A DNA stretch of 64,000 nucleotides, taken from assembly GCF_049243985.1 (NCBI RefSeq), contig NC_135384.1, forward strand, positions 11,776,501 to 11,840,500. Reading direction: 5' to 3'. The translations under genes were made by a program, and so were the position numbers. Position 1 is the stretch's first letter. Each line of letters starts with the position of its first letter. Of the stretch, positions 53,421 through 64,000 are shown piece by piece. The DNA is from Paroedura picta. Lineage: Eukaryota; Chordata; Lepidosauria; Squamata; Gekkonidae. A model generated the notes under the pieces. That model worked only from the letters and a program-made list of their open reading frames with translations. It did not search any database and was not told the origin of the DNA.

Positions 53421-54489
53421 TTAATCTCAAAACAATTTTGAATTGTAATACCTGAAAGATCCCAGCAGCCTGTTTGTTTCAGTTTGGCCAGATAACCCTC
53501 TTTAATGTAGTCCCTGACCCATGTGGCCTCTGTCCACCAGGTGTTACGATGCCTGGCAGAGCCTCTTTAGGTGGTCAGAGAACTTGGGGGGATCCGAACC
53601 AGAATGAGTGAGAAGAATCCTTTTGTGGCGCTTGGATTAGTTTGTATGTATTTCTTTAAAGTGATATCGCAGTTAATTTTCTGTGCCTTTAAATAAGGAA
53701 AGATGTGTGCGAATGTGCAGTTCTGAAAACCCTACCTTCAAAAGCACATCAGATTTTTGGGCCCATTATCCCAAATAGGTGATGTCACCTTTCTGCAAGG
53801 TGGAAGTAACCGAGGATGGAATGTGCTGTTCACGCTATTTAATACTAATTTTATATAAAAATAAATGCAACAGTATGATTTACAACAAACAACCATTTGA
53901 GAAGCAAGCAAATTGTAACTGTTGAGTACAGATTGCTGGCCTAGAAAAGCACAACTTAACCACACTTTTCCATTGCTTCTGTTAACCATCTGACAGCAAC
54001 TCTTTGAAGGGGTTGCCTTGAATAATCTTTTGCATGCCATCCTTTGTTAAAGGAAGTGGGGGAAGAGGCACATTTAATTATCTAAACCATCCTGTATTGT
54101 TAGAAATGTTAATTGATAAATTTTCCAATACCATCAATCAGAGTATTGCAAGAAATCATACAGGATAATGGGCCAATATACAGAATGTTTTTCCCCCCTC
54201 TCTCCCCAAATACTAGAATTTGGGGGCAACCAAAGAAATTGATCAAAAATAGATTCAAGATGGACAAAAGGAAAACACTTCTTATTCTATGAGGAATTAA
54301 ACTGTGGAATCTGTTTCTAGAAGATATACTGATGCTCACAAGCATAGATAGGAACCGCATTCCTTCTTTCTGTTCCCTGTTACTTTATACTGGTGGCAGA
54401 AAGCAGGGGATTCTCCTCAACAGATATTACTGAATTTTGTCAATGGGAAGAGGCAAATTTCCTATCTGTAGAAAGTAGTGGTGTCCATG
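53421..54489. other. shared flank left of OR D, unassigned
   Basis: 53,421-54,031 reappears at 56,940-57,386 (GAAAGATCCCAGCAGCCTG to TTGCCTTGAATAATCTTTTG), so it belongs to a further duplicated block. 54,372-54,489 reappears left of OR E. No gene. Confidence 0.6.
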
Positions 54490-54905
54490 TTATAGGGTTT
54501 CGTGAAACCACAGGGTTTCTGCACCTGGAAGAGTTTCCCAAATGGGCGAGAGTTAATTAATTTTAAAATATATAAAAATTTTGCTAAACATTTACCATGT
54601 AATATGACCATATATGTAGTCATGGAAGAGTTTCCCAAATGGGTGAGAATTAATTTAAAAATATTTTTAAAAATTGTTAAACATTTATCACATGATATGA
54701 CCATATATAGTCATGCAGACCCCCCCCCCAAATGGCCAATGAAGTTTCAAGAGGAGGTGGAAGGGGGAAAGACCCCAGGTGGGCATGGACACATCTTGGC
54801 TTCTCAACCATATGTGGTACAATTTCAAGAGTTCTGTTGTTTCTCGAAGCCTGAAGAACATTTCAAGAGTTTCTCAATGGTAAAAAAGCCAAGAAAGGCT
54901 GAAAT
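54490..54905. repeat. dispersed repeat R (unit D), internally duplicated
   Basis: It contains two copies of GGAAGAGTTTCCCAAATGGG about 90 bp apart and two TATGACCATATAT segments, so part of the repeat is doubled. It is present left of OR E too, where two elements have been inserted. Confidence 0.7.
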
Positions 54906-55040
54906 AGGGCTACACTTCTATGAAAATTTTGGGTTCTTAATTATGGGTTTTTAATTACGTTCAAAAGCTAATTCTATTTGAAGATTTGAAACAACATCCC
55001 CTATGCAAGCCTCCTCTTCTAACCTATTGTGCTTTCACAG

Positions 55041-55982
55041 ATGGCGACACCACACGAAATGCTGAAGAATGCCACAGTTGTCACTGAATTTATACTCCTG
55101 GGACTTTCCAGCAACCCCAAAGCCCAGCTTTTTCTTTTTGGTCTCTTTCTGCTCATCTACTTAGTGGCCCTGATTGGGAACACCCTTATTCTTCTCATCA
55201 TCAGTTTCAACAAGAGACTCCACAACCCCATGTATTTCTTCCTGGGCAACCTCTCTGCAGTAGACATTGGGTATACAACAACCACTGTCCCCAAGATGTT
55301 GATGAATTACCTGTCTGTGAACAAGACCATCTCTCTAGCTGGTTGCTTCACCCAGATGTATTTCTTCATCTCTTTTGGTGGCATTGAATGCCTCCTGCTG
55401 GGTGTCATGGCATATGACCGATATGCTGCCATTTGCCATCCATTGCATTACAGTGTGCTCATGAGCCCCAAGGTTTGTATCTGCTTAGCCGCCACTGCTT
55501 GGATTTTAGGCTTGGCTAACTCAGGTGTGCACTCGGGCATGATGTCTCTTTTGTCCTTCTGTCGGGACAATGTCATTGAGCACTTTTTCTGTGACATCCC
55601 ACCCCTTTTCCAGCTGTCTTGTTCTGACACTCAAACAAATCAAATTGCTACCTTTGTGGTGGGTGGAGGTGTGGTAATGGGCTCTTTTGTGGTCACCTTG
55701 GTGTCTTACGTCTACATAGTCTTGGCCATCCTCAGGATCCGCACCAAAGAAGGGCGTCTCAAGGCTTTCTCAACCTGTGCTTCTCACCTCACTGTAGTCA
55801 ACATCTACTTTGGCACCATCATCTTCACATACTTGAAACCCAACTCCATCTACTCCCAAGAGCAGGACCGAGCCTTGCCTGTTCTGTATGGTATCCTTAC
55901 ACCCATGCTCAATCCAATCATATATAGCCTGAGAAATAAGGATGTGCAAGGAACACTTCGGAAAGCCATGGGTAGAACTTAA
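55041..55982 (+). CDS. olfactory receptor, class II (unit D)
   Basis: This intact single-exon receptor has 313 residues. Visible: N-glycosylation NAT at 10-12, GN in TM1 (46-47), PMYFFLGNLSAVDIGY (63-78), MAYDRYAAICHPLHY (123-137), KAFSTCASHL (241-250) and PMLNPIIYSLRNK (288-300). The start follows CTTTCACAG directly, so the ATG is probably the first codon of a coding exon preceded by a noncoding exon; an upstream GTG in frame is not a likely start. It belongs to a different family from the A-C receptors; the number is not certain. It ends one codon earlier than unit E because CAA there is TAA here. Confidence 0.95.
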   Translation: MATPHEMLKNATVVTEFILLGLSSNPKAQLFLFGLFLLIYLVALIGNTLILLIISFNKRLHNPMYFFLGNLSAVDIGYTTTTVPKMLMNYLSVNKTISLAGCFTQMYFFISFGGIECLLLGVMAYDRYAAICHPLHYSVLMSPKVCICLAATAWILGLANSGVHSGMMSLLSFCRDNVIEHFFCDIPPLFQLSCSDTQTNQIATFVVGGGVVMGSFVVTLVSYVYIVLAILRIRTKEGRLKAFSTCASHLTVVNIYFGTIIFTYLKPNSIYSQEQDRALPVLYGILTPMLNPIIYSLRNKDVQGTLRKAMGRT

Positions 55983-56057
55983 TAGGATAAAGTGGTGAAT
56001 TCAGAAGCCATAAACAGTTGTGGATGACCTTCTTTAGCATATATATATATATATACC

Positions 56058-56940
56058 TAAGTCTCCTCCTTACTACAGCCATTGTCCAACATGGCTTTTG
56101 TCCATGCGGGTTCCATGATACTCGGCATAACCTCCTGAGGAATCCAAGGTGACCCCTGTGCCCTCTTTGAGCAGTGGTTAAACAGAGTGGCTCTAACCAA
56201 TAACCATTGAGGGATGGTACTTCTAGCCCATTTTCCTCCTCATTCATAGGCACTAATGATTCCTAGTTTCCCCAGGAGTTTAAGTCAGTTGCAGAACATG
56301 TAAGCACTTTGAAAGAATCATTGTGTGGCAATTACCAAATCCCAGTTGGCCCTGTTTGGATGGAAAAGCTTTGTAAGCTCATTGCTTTGCTTCTGGCCAT
56401 TCAGACATTGGTCCCTGGGCCCTGGTGGGCCAAACTTGAGGATACAGTAGACCAGCTTGGCTTAGATTAGCCAAGATCCACACTACCAAGATGCAAGTAA
56501 TGGAAGAACCTGACTATATAAAACTCTTTCAGTGGTTTTATGTATAACATCATTGAGCAGCACTCTGTATATTTCCATCCGTCTGATAGCTCATGATGCA
56601 GTAAATTAGCTTCAAGTGGCATGCCTTCCAAAAGAAGATTAACACAACTACTCTTCTTGAGTCGAGAAGAGAACACATCACAAATTGGCAGAAATCAAGG
56701 AGAATACAGTAAGTGCTGCTTGATTACAATGTTTGATCCCAGATAAGCTCTACTGGTTCTCAGATGCTGCACAATTAGTTCATCAAAGCTTGTTATTTGT
56801 TTAACATCCATTTATAAGATGTTATGCATTCTTATTCTGCAGCAAAATCTTTTTGAATGCAAAATTGAACCTTGCAGCTGAGATTTATTTCATGCTTTAA
56901 CCATATCCATATCCTGAAATGATTGACTGTTCAGTTTAAA
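56058..56940 (+). repeat. tail block behind OR D
   Basis: It matches parts of the A-C tails (for example 37,398-38,263): CTTACTACAGCCATTG, GGAATCCAAGGTGACC, ending CAGTTTAAAATTAATCTC. Non-coding. It shows that the A-C and D-E duplications share ancestral sequence. Confidence 0.85.
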
Positions 56941-58100
56941 ATTAATCTCAAAATAATTTTGAATTGTAATAACTGAAAGATCCCAGCAGCCTGTTTGGCT
57001 CAGTTTGGCCAGATAATCCTCTTTAATGTAGTCCCTGACCCATGTGTGCTAATGTGCAGTTCTGTGCAGTTCTGAAAATCCTACCTTCAAAAGCACATCT
57101 GATTTTTGGGCCCATTATCCCAAATAGGTGATGTCACCTTTCTGCAAGGTGGAAGTAACTGAGGATGGAATGTGCTGTTTACGCTATTTAATACTAATTT
57201 TATATAAAAATAAATGCAACAGTATGATTTACAACAAACAACCATTTGAGAAGCAAGCAAATTGTAACGGTTGAGTCCAGATTGCTGGCCTAGAAAAGCA
57301 CAACTTAATCACACTTTTCCATTGCTTCTGTTAACCATCTGACAGCAACTCTTTGAAGGGGTTGCCTTGAATAATCTTTTGCATGGGGCAGAAAGCAGGG
57401 GATCCTCAGCAAAATTCAGCCATGGGGAGCAGAAATGCACAGCTGTTTTTCATGAAGAAGAGGAAGCAGATATTTAAAGCCCTGCTTTCTGCTGTTTTTA
57501 AACCACCATGAACTGCCCATGAACGTTCATGGAGATTCATGGCAGCTCTTCAGTTGGCCAACCACAAACCAGTCAAAATTGATCACGAACTGTAGTTCAT
57601 GAGCCCAATTCATGTCCCTCCCTCCTCCTCAGTACCAGTGTTAGATGGCTGTACTAATGGAAGGCCTTGTCCTTTGTATTTTGTTGTTTGCTCCCCATAG
57701 CAACTAGTTGACCACTAAGTGAGACAAGATGCTTCCCTACATGGACCAGAGGTCTGATACAGCAAGGCTCATCCTATATTCTTACTGAAAATAGGAGATG
57801 TATTTTTATTTCCCAGATCTTCTTGCTCTCAGGTGTTTCTGGAGAAGTCAAGCCTTGACCAATTCCAACCTAAAATCGACTTGTTTCAAGGCAAACTGTA
57901 GCTATCCGCAAACCAGGTGAGCTGTAAATATAACTCCTGGATTTTATTGATATGATAAATGTATAATTGTTACTCATGTGTTGTGAATAAATGGGATTCC
58001 CCCCCTATAGCAGCTGCTGTGCTTTCTCCAACAGATATTACAGAATTTTGTCAATGGGAAGAGGCAAATTTCCTATCTGTAGAAAGTAGTTTTGTCCATG
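56941..58100. other. shared flank and unassigned DNA left of OR E
   Basis: 56,941-57,386 matches 53,421-54,031. The rest, about 57,390-58,010, is absent left of OR D and contains ATGAACGTTCATGG-type inverted motifs of an unassigned repeat. Confidence 0.5.
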
Positions 58101-58108
58101 TTATAGGG

Positions 58109-58244
58109 CAGGGGTAGTCAAACTGTGGCCCTCCAGATGTCCATGGACTACAATTCCCAGAAGCCCCTGCCAGCATTCGCTGGCAGGGGCTTCTGGGAAT
58201 TGTGGTCCATGGATATCTGGAGGGCCGCAGTTTGACTACCCCTG
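58109..58244. mobile_element. hAT-type palindromic MITE (unit E)
   Basis: This 136-bp hairpin has ends CAGGGGTAGTCAAAC and GTTTGACTACCCCTG and an exact 8-bp target duplication TTATAGGG. Unit D shows the empty site GTTATAGGGTTTCGTG near 54,490. It is the same family as 19,922-20,056. Confidence 0.95.
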
Positions 58245-58251
58245 TTATAGG

Positions 58252-59045
58252 GTTTCATGAACCCATGCGGTTTCTGCCCCTGGAACAGTTTCCCAAATGG
58301 GTGAGAGTTAATTAATTTTAAAAATATATTAAAAATTCGCTAAACATATATTATGTGATATGACCATATGTAGTCATGTTGACCCCCCTCCCCCCCAAAA
58401 AAAGTAGTTGTGTCTATATTATAGGATTTTGTGAAACCAAGGGGTTTCTGGTCCTGGAAGAGTTTCCCAAATGGGTGAGAATTAATTTTAAAATATTTTT
58501 AAAATTTGTTAAACATTTATTACATGGCATGATATGACCATATATAAGAGCCTCTTGTGACACAGAGTGGTAAGGCAGCAGAAATGCTGTCTGAAGCTGT
58601 CTGTCCATGAGGTTGGGAGTTCAATCCCAGCAGCCGGCTCAAGGTTGACTCAGCCTTCCATCCTTCCGAGGTGGGTAAAATGAGTATCCAGCCTGCAGTA
58701 ATGACTGGGGAAGGCACTGGCAAGCCACCCCGTATTGAGTCTGCCATGAAAACGCTAGAGGGCATCACCCCAAGGGTCAGACATGACCTGGTACTTGCAC
58801 AGGGGATACCTTTACCTTTTTAAACCTTTTTATGACCATATATAGTCATGCAGACCCCCCCCCCCAAATGGCCAATGAAGTTTCGAGAGGAGGTGGGAGG
58901 GGGAAAGGCCCCAGGTGAACATGCACACATCTTGGCTTCTCAAGCATATGTGGCACAATCGCAACACTTCTGGGGTTTCTCAAAGCCTGAAGAACATTTC
59001 AGGAGTTTCTCAATGGTGAAAAGTCGAGAAAGGCTGAAATAGGGC
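58252..59045. repeat. dispersed repeat R (unit E), split by a Sauria SINE
   Basis: It parallels 54,490-54,905, with a SINE inserted in a TATGACCATATATA segment. Confidence 0.7.
58547..58831 (+). repeat. Sauria SINE (unit E)
   Basis: This plus-strand copy runs from AGAGCCTCTTGTGACAC to TACCTTTTTAAACC. The target duplication ATGACCATATATA lies at 58,534-58,546 and 58,832-58,844. Unit D has the empty site at about 54,697, so this SINE is younger than the D/E duplication. Confidence 0.94.
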
Positions 59046-59170
59046 TACACTTCTATGAAAATTTTGTTTTTTTTAATTATGTTCAAAAGCTAATTCTATT
59101 TGAAGATTTGAAACAACATCCCCTATGCAATCCTCCTCTAACATAAGCCCCACTTATTATGCTTTCACAG

Positions 59171-60115
59171 ATGGCGACACCACACGAAATGCTGAAGAAT
59201 GCCACAGTTGTCACTGAATTTATACTCCTGGGACTTTCCAGCAACCCCAAAGCCCAGCTTTTTCTTTTTGGTCTCTTTCTGCTCATCTACTTGGTGGCCC
59301 TGATTGGGAACACCCTTATTCTTCTCATCATCAGTTTCAACAAGAGACTCCACAACCCCATGTATTTCTTCCTGGGCAACCTCTCTGCAGTAGACATTGG
59401 GTATACAACAACCACTGTCCCCAAGATGTTGATGAATTACCTGTCCGTGAACAAGACCATCTCTCTAGCTGGTTGCTTCACCCAGATGTATTTCTTCATC
59501 TCTTTTGGTGGCATTGAATGCCTCCTGCTGGGTGTCATGGCATATGACCGATATGCTGCCATTTGCCACCCATTGCATTACAGTGTGCTCATGAGCCCCA
59601 AGGTTTGTATCTGCTTAGCTGCCACTGCTTGGATGTTAGGCTTGGCTAACTCAGGTGTGCACTCGGGCATGATGTCCCTTCTGTCCTTCTGTCGGGACAA
59701 TGTCATTGAGCACTTTTTCTGTGACATCCCACCCCTTTTCCAGCTGTCTTGTTCTGATACTCAGGCAAATCAAATTGCTACCTTTGTGGTGGGTGGAGGT
59801 GTGATAATGGGTTCCTTTGTGGTCACCTTGGTGTCTTACGTCTACATAGTCTTGGCCATCCTCAGGATCCGCACCAAAGAAGGGCGTCTCAAGGCTTTCT
59901 CAACCTGTGCTTCTCACCTCACTGTAGTCAACATCTACTTTGGCACCATCATCTTCACATACATTAAGCCCAACTCCACCTACTCCCAAGAGCAGGACCG
60001 AGCCTTGCCTGTTCTGTATGGTATCCTTACACCCATGCTCAATCCAATCATATATAGCCTGAGAAATAAGGATGTGCAAGGAACACTTCGGAAAGCCATG
60101 GGTAGAACTCAATAG
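59171..60115 (+). CDS. olfactory receptor, class II (unit E)
   Basis: This intact 314-residue near-twin of unit D differs at five residues (Ile155Met, Thr199Ala, Val212Ile, Leu265Ile, Ile270Thr) plus one extra C-terminal Gln. All family motifs are kept: MAYDRYAAICHPL, KAFSTCASH and PMLNPIIYSLRN. The start at 59,171 directly follows CTTTCACAG; an in-frame ATG 12 bp upstream overlaps that acceptor and is less likely. Three of the five changes are in or near TM5 and the last extracellular loop. Confidence 0.95.
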   Translation: MATPHEMLKNATVVTEFILLGLSSNPKAQLFLFGLFLLIYLVALIGNTLILLIISFNKRLHNPMYFFLGNLSAVDIGYTTTTVPKMLMNYLSVNKTISLAGCFTQMYFFISFGGIECLLLGVMAYDRYAAICHPLHYSVLMSPKVCICLAATAWMLGLANSGVHSGMMSLLSFCRDNVIEHFFCDIPPLFQLSCSDTQANQIATFVVGGGVIMGSFVVTLVSYVYIVLAILRIRTKEGRLKAFSTCASHLTVVNIYFGTIIFTYIKPNSTYSQEQDRALPVLYGILTPMLNPIIYSLRNKDVQGTLRKAMGRTQ

Positions 60116-60502
60116 GATAAAGTGGTGAATTCAGAATCCATAAACAGTTGTGGATGACCTCCTTTAGCATTGATATATATATATATATAAAGAAATTGTA
60201 ATCAATGTATGTATAAAATAAAATGGTCTTATGTTAAAAACTAATTTATTTTGATATAAGCTTTCAATAGATGTTATTGGAAGAAGGAAGAAAAGTTGCA
60301 TTCAACAAAGAGATTTGTACCCAGATCTACAAATGATGGATAGCGGTACATGTGTTGGAAGGTTCTCATTTTTACCCCTAGACAGCTGGTAGTTTCAATC
60401 ATACTCATGTATTTCTGGACAGTGATTGGGACTTTGATATACATACTTTATGTATATCATAATTTAAAGTAATTTATAATATAGCATATCCCTATGCTAT
60501 AT
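60116..60502. other. 3' flank of OR E
   Basis: A short TA repeat near 60,173 is followed by AATAAA-type signals around 60,216, a possible polyadenylation region. Otherwise unassigned. Confidence 0.4.
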
Positions 60503-61048
60503 TATTATTTTTATTATTATTATTATTTAATTTTTAGACCACCCTTCTCCCAATAGGTCTCAGGGCGGTTTACAACATAAATAGTTAAAACACAATAAAA
60601 TCCCCATAAAAACCCCAATTAAAAGTTACATATAACATATAACATATAGCGGCGGCGGTCACAATTCTGATCTTAGTTCAGCCTGGTGGAGAGAATAATG
60701 TTCAGAAGAGGGTGACACCAATACAATACATCTAACCATGATCTCGGTGTTAGAGATCTCAATATTGGAGGGGATCCTCTGATGGATTAGTGGGAGAGCT
60801 GCCCTGGCCTCAACCATATGCCTGGCGGAAGAGCTCCGTCTTACAGGCCCTGCGGAAAGCTGGTAGATCCTGCAGGGCCCTTAGCTCTTCTGGGAGCTCG
60901 TTCCACCAGGTTGGGGCCAGGACTGAAAAGGCCCTGGCCCGGGTCGAGGCCAGGCGAACATCCCGTGGGCCCGGGACAACCAGCAAATTCATACACGCAG
61001 AGCGGAGTGCCCTGCGGGGGGCATAAGCAACCAATCGGTCCCGCAGGT
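60503..61048 (-). repeat. L2-clade LINE, 3' end only
   Basis: The minus strand encodes RAFSVLAPTWWNELPEELRA and FRRACKTELFRQ, followed by a 3' end with GCCCTGAGACC and an (ATT)-rich tail at the left. It is strongly 5'-truncated. Confidence 0.85.
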
Positions 61049-61142
61049 ATAAATTACTTTTGAAATTATCCTGTTGTATAAAATGGTGTTGTGGCAGCTA
61101 GTGTTTGAGACACACAGGATGGGGTTTGGGGATTCTCTAAAC

Positions 61143-61472
61143 CAGTTTTTTTGAAACCCTAGTGCTCCTTGATGGCCCTGGAAGAGTTTCCCGAATGGGC
61201 GGGAGTTAATTAAAATTGTATATATATATTTTAAAATTGTTAAACATTTATGGGGTGATATGACCATATATGGTCATGTCGATTTGCCCTCCCTGTAAAT
61301 GGCCAATGATGGGCCTAGAGTGGGTGGGAAGGTGAGGGGCACTGATGTGTATACAGCCATGCTTCCCAACCCTATTCTGCATGACCATGACACTTCTGGG
61401 GTTTCTCAAAGACTGAAGAATGATTCAGGGGTTTATTAATGATAAAAAATTCGAGAAAGGCTGGTCTAGACT
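61143..61472. repeat. dispersed repeat R
   Basis: It contains AGAGTTTCCCGAATGGGCGG, GATATGACCATATATGGTC and TTCTGGGGTTTCTCAAAG, as in the other R copies; this one lies outside the OR units. Confidence 0.7.
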
Positions 61473-62085
61473 TCGGCCTCAATCCATAAGTTTAAATCTA
61501 AAGTGATTGGAGGACTTAAAATCTGGTTGGTGAGATCAACTCCAAATTCCCCATATGACACTGTCAATTTCTAGATCTATTGGATTACAGCAATATAGAG
61601 CTGGATCTCAGAATTTCTAGACTCTGTTCATAGGACTGAAATAGGTGCATTGAGTCAATGTTCTTCTGTTTTAGCACCAGGGTACAGGACATGGAGAATC
61701 TGTAAGATAATCAAAATAAAGCGCAGTAGAATAAGAATTCCGATTAATATTTCCCATTTCTCAGTGACATGGGTGATTCACCATTTTTTGAGGGCAACCA
61801 GAAATGATTATGTGATTTAACAAATGACAATAACACAGTGAGTGTGTTGTCAATTGTTGTAAGTCTCGGTTGCATGGGATGCCTTTAGTCAGCTTTGCCT
61901 TGCTTGCCATATACACTGATTGATAGAAGTGATTTGGCCATGTGTCCATTTCCTATTGATCCAGTAGAATACAACAGATTTTCCAGCACATATCAAGATG
62001 GCCTATACCTAAAAGGAACAGGGAAACTTCAAGAGTGATGACACTGCTCATCTCATTTAATTAGATAAGTAGGAAAAACCAAATA
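61473..62085. other. unassigned DNA with one arm of a diverged repeat
   Basis: 61,860-61,985 resembles 63,275-63,400 (CTTTAGTCAGCTTTGCC, GTGTCCATTTCCTAT, AATACAACAGAT). No gene. Confidence 0.45.
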
Positions 62086-62235
62086 CACCAATATAAGATG
62101 GGGGATCCCATTTGCCTTTTTAGCCACTGTTTTACACTGCTGACTCATGTTCAATGTATGGTCTACTAAGACTCCTAGATCCTTTTCGCACATGTTACTG
62201 CCAAGACAAGTCTCCCCCATCTTACATATAAACAT
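62086..62235 (-). repeat. CR1 LINE fragment, inverted part
   Basis: The minus strand encodes CEKDLGVLVDHTLNMSQQC and AKKANGI, the C-terminal region of the CR1 reverse-transcriptase protein. It abuts a plus-strand CR1 3' end. Confidence 0.85.
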
Positions 62236-62492
62236 CCGGAAGAAGTTCCTGACAGTTAGAGGCGTTTCTCAGTGGAACAGGCTTCCTCAGGAGGTGGTTG
62301 GTTCTCCATCTTTGGAAATTTTAAAACAGAGGATAGATTTCCATCTAGTGAAGAGCCTGATTCTGTGAAGGTTCAAGGGGGTAGCAGTTTACAGTAGATG
62401 AGTGATTGGGATGTGAGTGTCCTGCCTAGTGCAGGGGGTTGGACTAGATGACTCATGAGGTCCTTCCAACTCTATTATTCTATGATTCTAGA
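62228..62492 (+). repeat. CR1 LINE 3' end
   Basis: It encodes FLTVRGVSQWNRLPQEVVGS and then the CR1 3' end with GGTTGGACTAGATGACTC and CTATGATTCT. Together with the inverted fragment it looks like one insertion with a 5' inversion. Confidence 0.9.
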
Positions 62493-63274
62493 TATTGCTT
62501 GGCTATGTAGAAAAGAAGTAGAGAGCAATGGGAGCTATGCATTTAAATTCATATATAATTTATTACATTCCAGTTCACAGTAACCCCCAGGAACAATAGC
62601 TGGAATACCCAGCATGCTCAAACATACATGGAATTGGCATGGGAGTCTTCCTGTTATTATCCTCCCATCCACCCTCATTCCGTATAAGTGACTGTGTTAA
62701 TGACCCTAGGGTTTTTATTTTCCTCTTCACCTCAAGGGGGAAGTGTCTACATTTAGAAAACAACTGCAAAAAATTGCTCCTGTCTTATAGAAAGCTCTGT
62801 AACAGCAGACATGACACAAAGGTTCTTGGGTGGTAGATAAAGAACACCTCTAAAACTCTGCAACTGAGACACACAGAACTTGAAGTGTTCCCAGATGCAG
62901 ACATGAGTGCAGCTCCAAGAAAGAAGTCCTCATTGCCAGTGACTGGCCATGGCAACAGCATTCTTAAATCTGGAATAAATTAAGATGCCTAACAGGTAAC
63001 AAATGAGTCTTACTGGATTTTCCTCAAAGTCTCGCAAGGGTTTTCTGGATTGTGGAAGCACTTCAGAGAACAAATTTAAGGTGCTTTCCCCCTCATCTTT
63101 GTTTTATCAGGTGTGGCGTTATATGTCTTGAACTGGTATGCACATGGGCAAAAGCTGGATGAGGGCCAACAAGTTAACCACTTGGTCCTGGAGTTGGCAT
63201 GCCTATGGAGATCTCTGGAATCTTCCTGCATGAGTTGAGGTCGCTTTCAGATCTAGGGTCACAGATCGAGGCAC
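62493..63274. other. unassigned DNA
   Basis: No gene or repeat family recognised. Confidence 0.4.
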
Positions 63275-63400
63275 ACATCTCTGTAGCATGGTACACCTTT
63301 AGTCAGCTATGCCTGGCTTGCCAGATGCACTGTTTTCTTGCTAAAGATGATTTGACCAGGTGTCCATTTCCTATGACATCTCCTTTGCACAAGTGCAATA
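63275..63400. repeat. second arm of diverged duplicated segment
   Basis: Partner of 61,860-61,985 in direct orientation, about 1.4 kb apart. Source unknown. Confidence 0.5.
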
Positions 63401-64000
63401 CAACAGATATGGTGCTACTTTTGAAGATTATTTGGAAACATCAATCAGATAAAAAAGCAGTAACTATAATGCCAGCAGGCACTAGCTAAAGTGATTCTTT
63501 GGTACAAATCAAAGTACTGCTTATATTCTTATACTGAAATTGGCGAAATCTGTGGATACTTAAATCCAGTATGTGGAGCCATGAATGGGGAAAGCAGATC
63601 TTTCTATAAACCAGAAGAACACCTCAGGTGTGCTGAAAAATTTGAAATCTGAAAAGTTTTTTTTTTACTCCCTAATGTCAAAAGAAGCACATGCGGCTTT
63701 AAAAAATGGATTCCCTCTTTGACTGTTGCTAGGCAACCACAGCATTTCACTGGGTTTCTTTGAGAAGGAATGAACATAGAGGGGGAATAGTCGTTTCCAG
63801 GGTTGTTTTGGCCATTGAAAGTAGACTCATTGGGGTGAGGCTTTGGGTTCCCAACCTGCTATTGCCCATCATCAGAGCATAGTGCCCCTGGGAATCCTGG
63901 GAAGCAGGACCAGTGCAATATTGCCAAGGATTGTGATTTTGTGTTGCAGCCCTTTTCCAGGAGGAGGGAATGAGAAATAATGTGGTGAAAGATATACAGG
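63401..64000. other. unassigned DNA at the window end
   Basis: No gene or known repeat recognised. Confidence 0.4.

Noticed and set aside
1-64000. retroviral or other LTR elements
   Set aside because: No paired long terminal repeats and no gag, pol or env region of retroviral type were recognised; all reverse-transcriptase matches are LINE-type.

Overview
The window is lizard-like (squamate reptile) nuclear DNA. Six full or near-full copies of a tRNA-headed SINE match the Sauria SINE of squamates. CR1, L2-clade and L1 retroposons and several short palindromic DNA transposons are scattered throughout. The only intact protein genes are chemosensory receptors: one multi-exon vomeronasal type-2 receptor (V2R) and five single-exon olfactory receptors (ORs). 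The species cannot be named from sequence alone. No LTR element, rRNA gene, functional tRNA gene or CRISPR array was recognised.

Layout. 0-14.6 kb: repeat-rich DNA. It holds exon-like segments of a LOTUS (OST-HTH) domain protein (6.89-9.68 kb, with an L2 LINE in one intron), a tandemly duplicated exon-like block (4.2-5.9 kb), and two diverged copies of a promoter-like block with an interferon-response-type motif (about 2.5 and 13.2 kb). 14.66-22.68 kb: an apparently intact six-exon V2R on the plus strand, with a short V2R remnant behind it at 23.03 kb. 23-28 kb: mostly unassigned DNA with SINEs. 28.1-53.4 kb: three tandem units (A, B, C; about 10.1, 9.1 and 6.1 kb), each with one intact OR related to family 6. 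53.4-60.2 kb: two units (D, E; OR starts 4.13 kb apart), each with an intact class II OR of another family. 60.2-64 kb: LINE fragments and unassigned DNA.

The OR array can be read as a history because transposons are present in some units and absent at the matching site in others. A 181-bp palindromic transposon is in B and C but not A; a roughly 4-kb L2 LINE is in A and B but not C. With shared deletions and substitutions, this says that unit B is a chimera, C-like on its left and A-like on its right. The switch falls inside a Sauria SINE near 41.8 kb, the product expected of unequal crossing over between neighbouring receptor units. Unit joints fall at a short TTTAAAA microhomology. In the D/E pair, E carries a SINE and a hAT-type palindrome that D lacks, each with clear target-site duplications.

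All receptors are on the plus strand. Each would act alone as a chemosensory G-protein-coupled receptor in olfactory (ORs) or vomeronasal (V2R) neurons; nothing suggests co-transcription.
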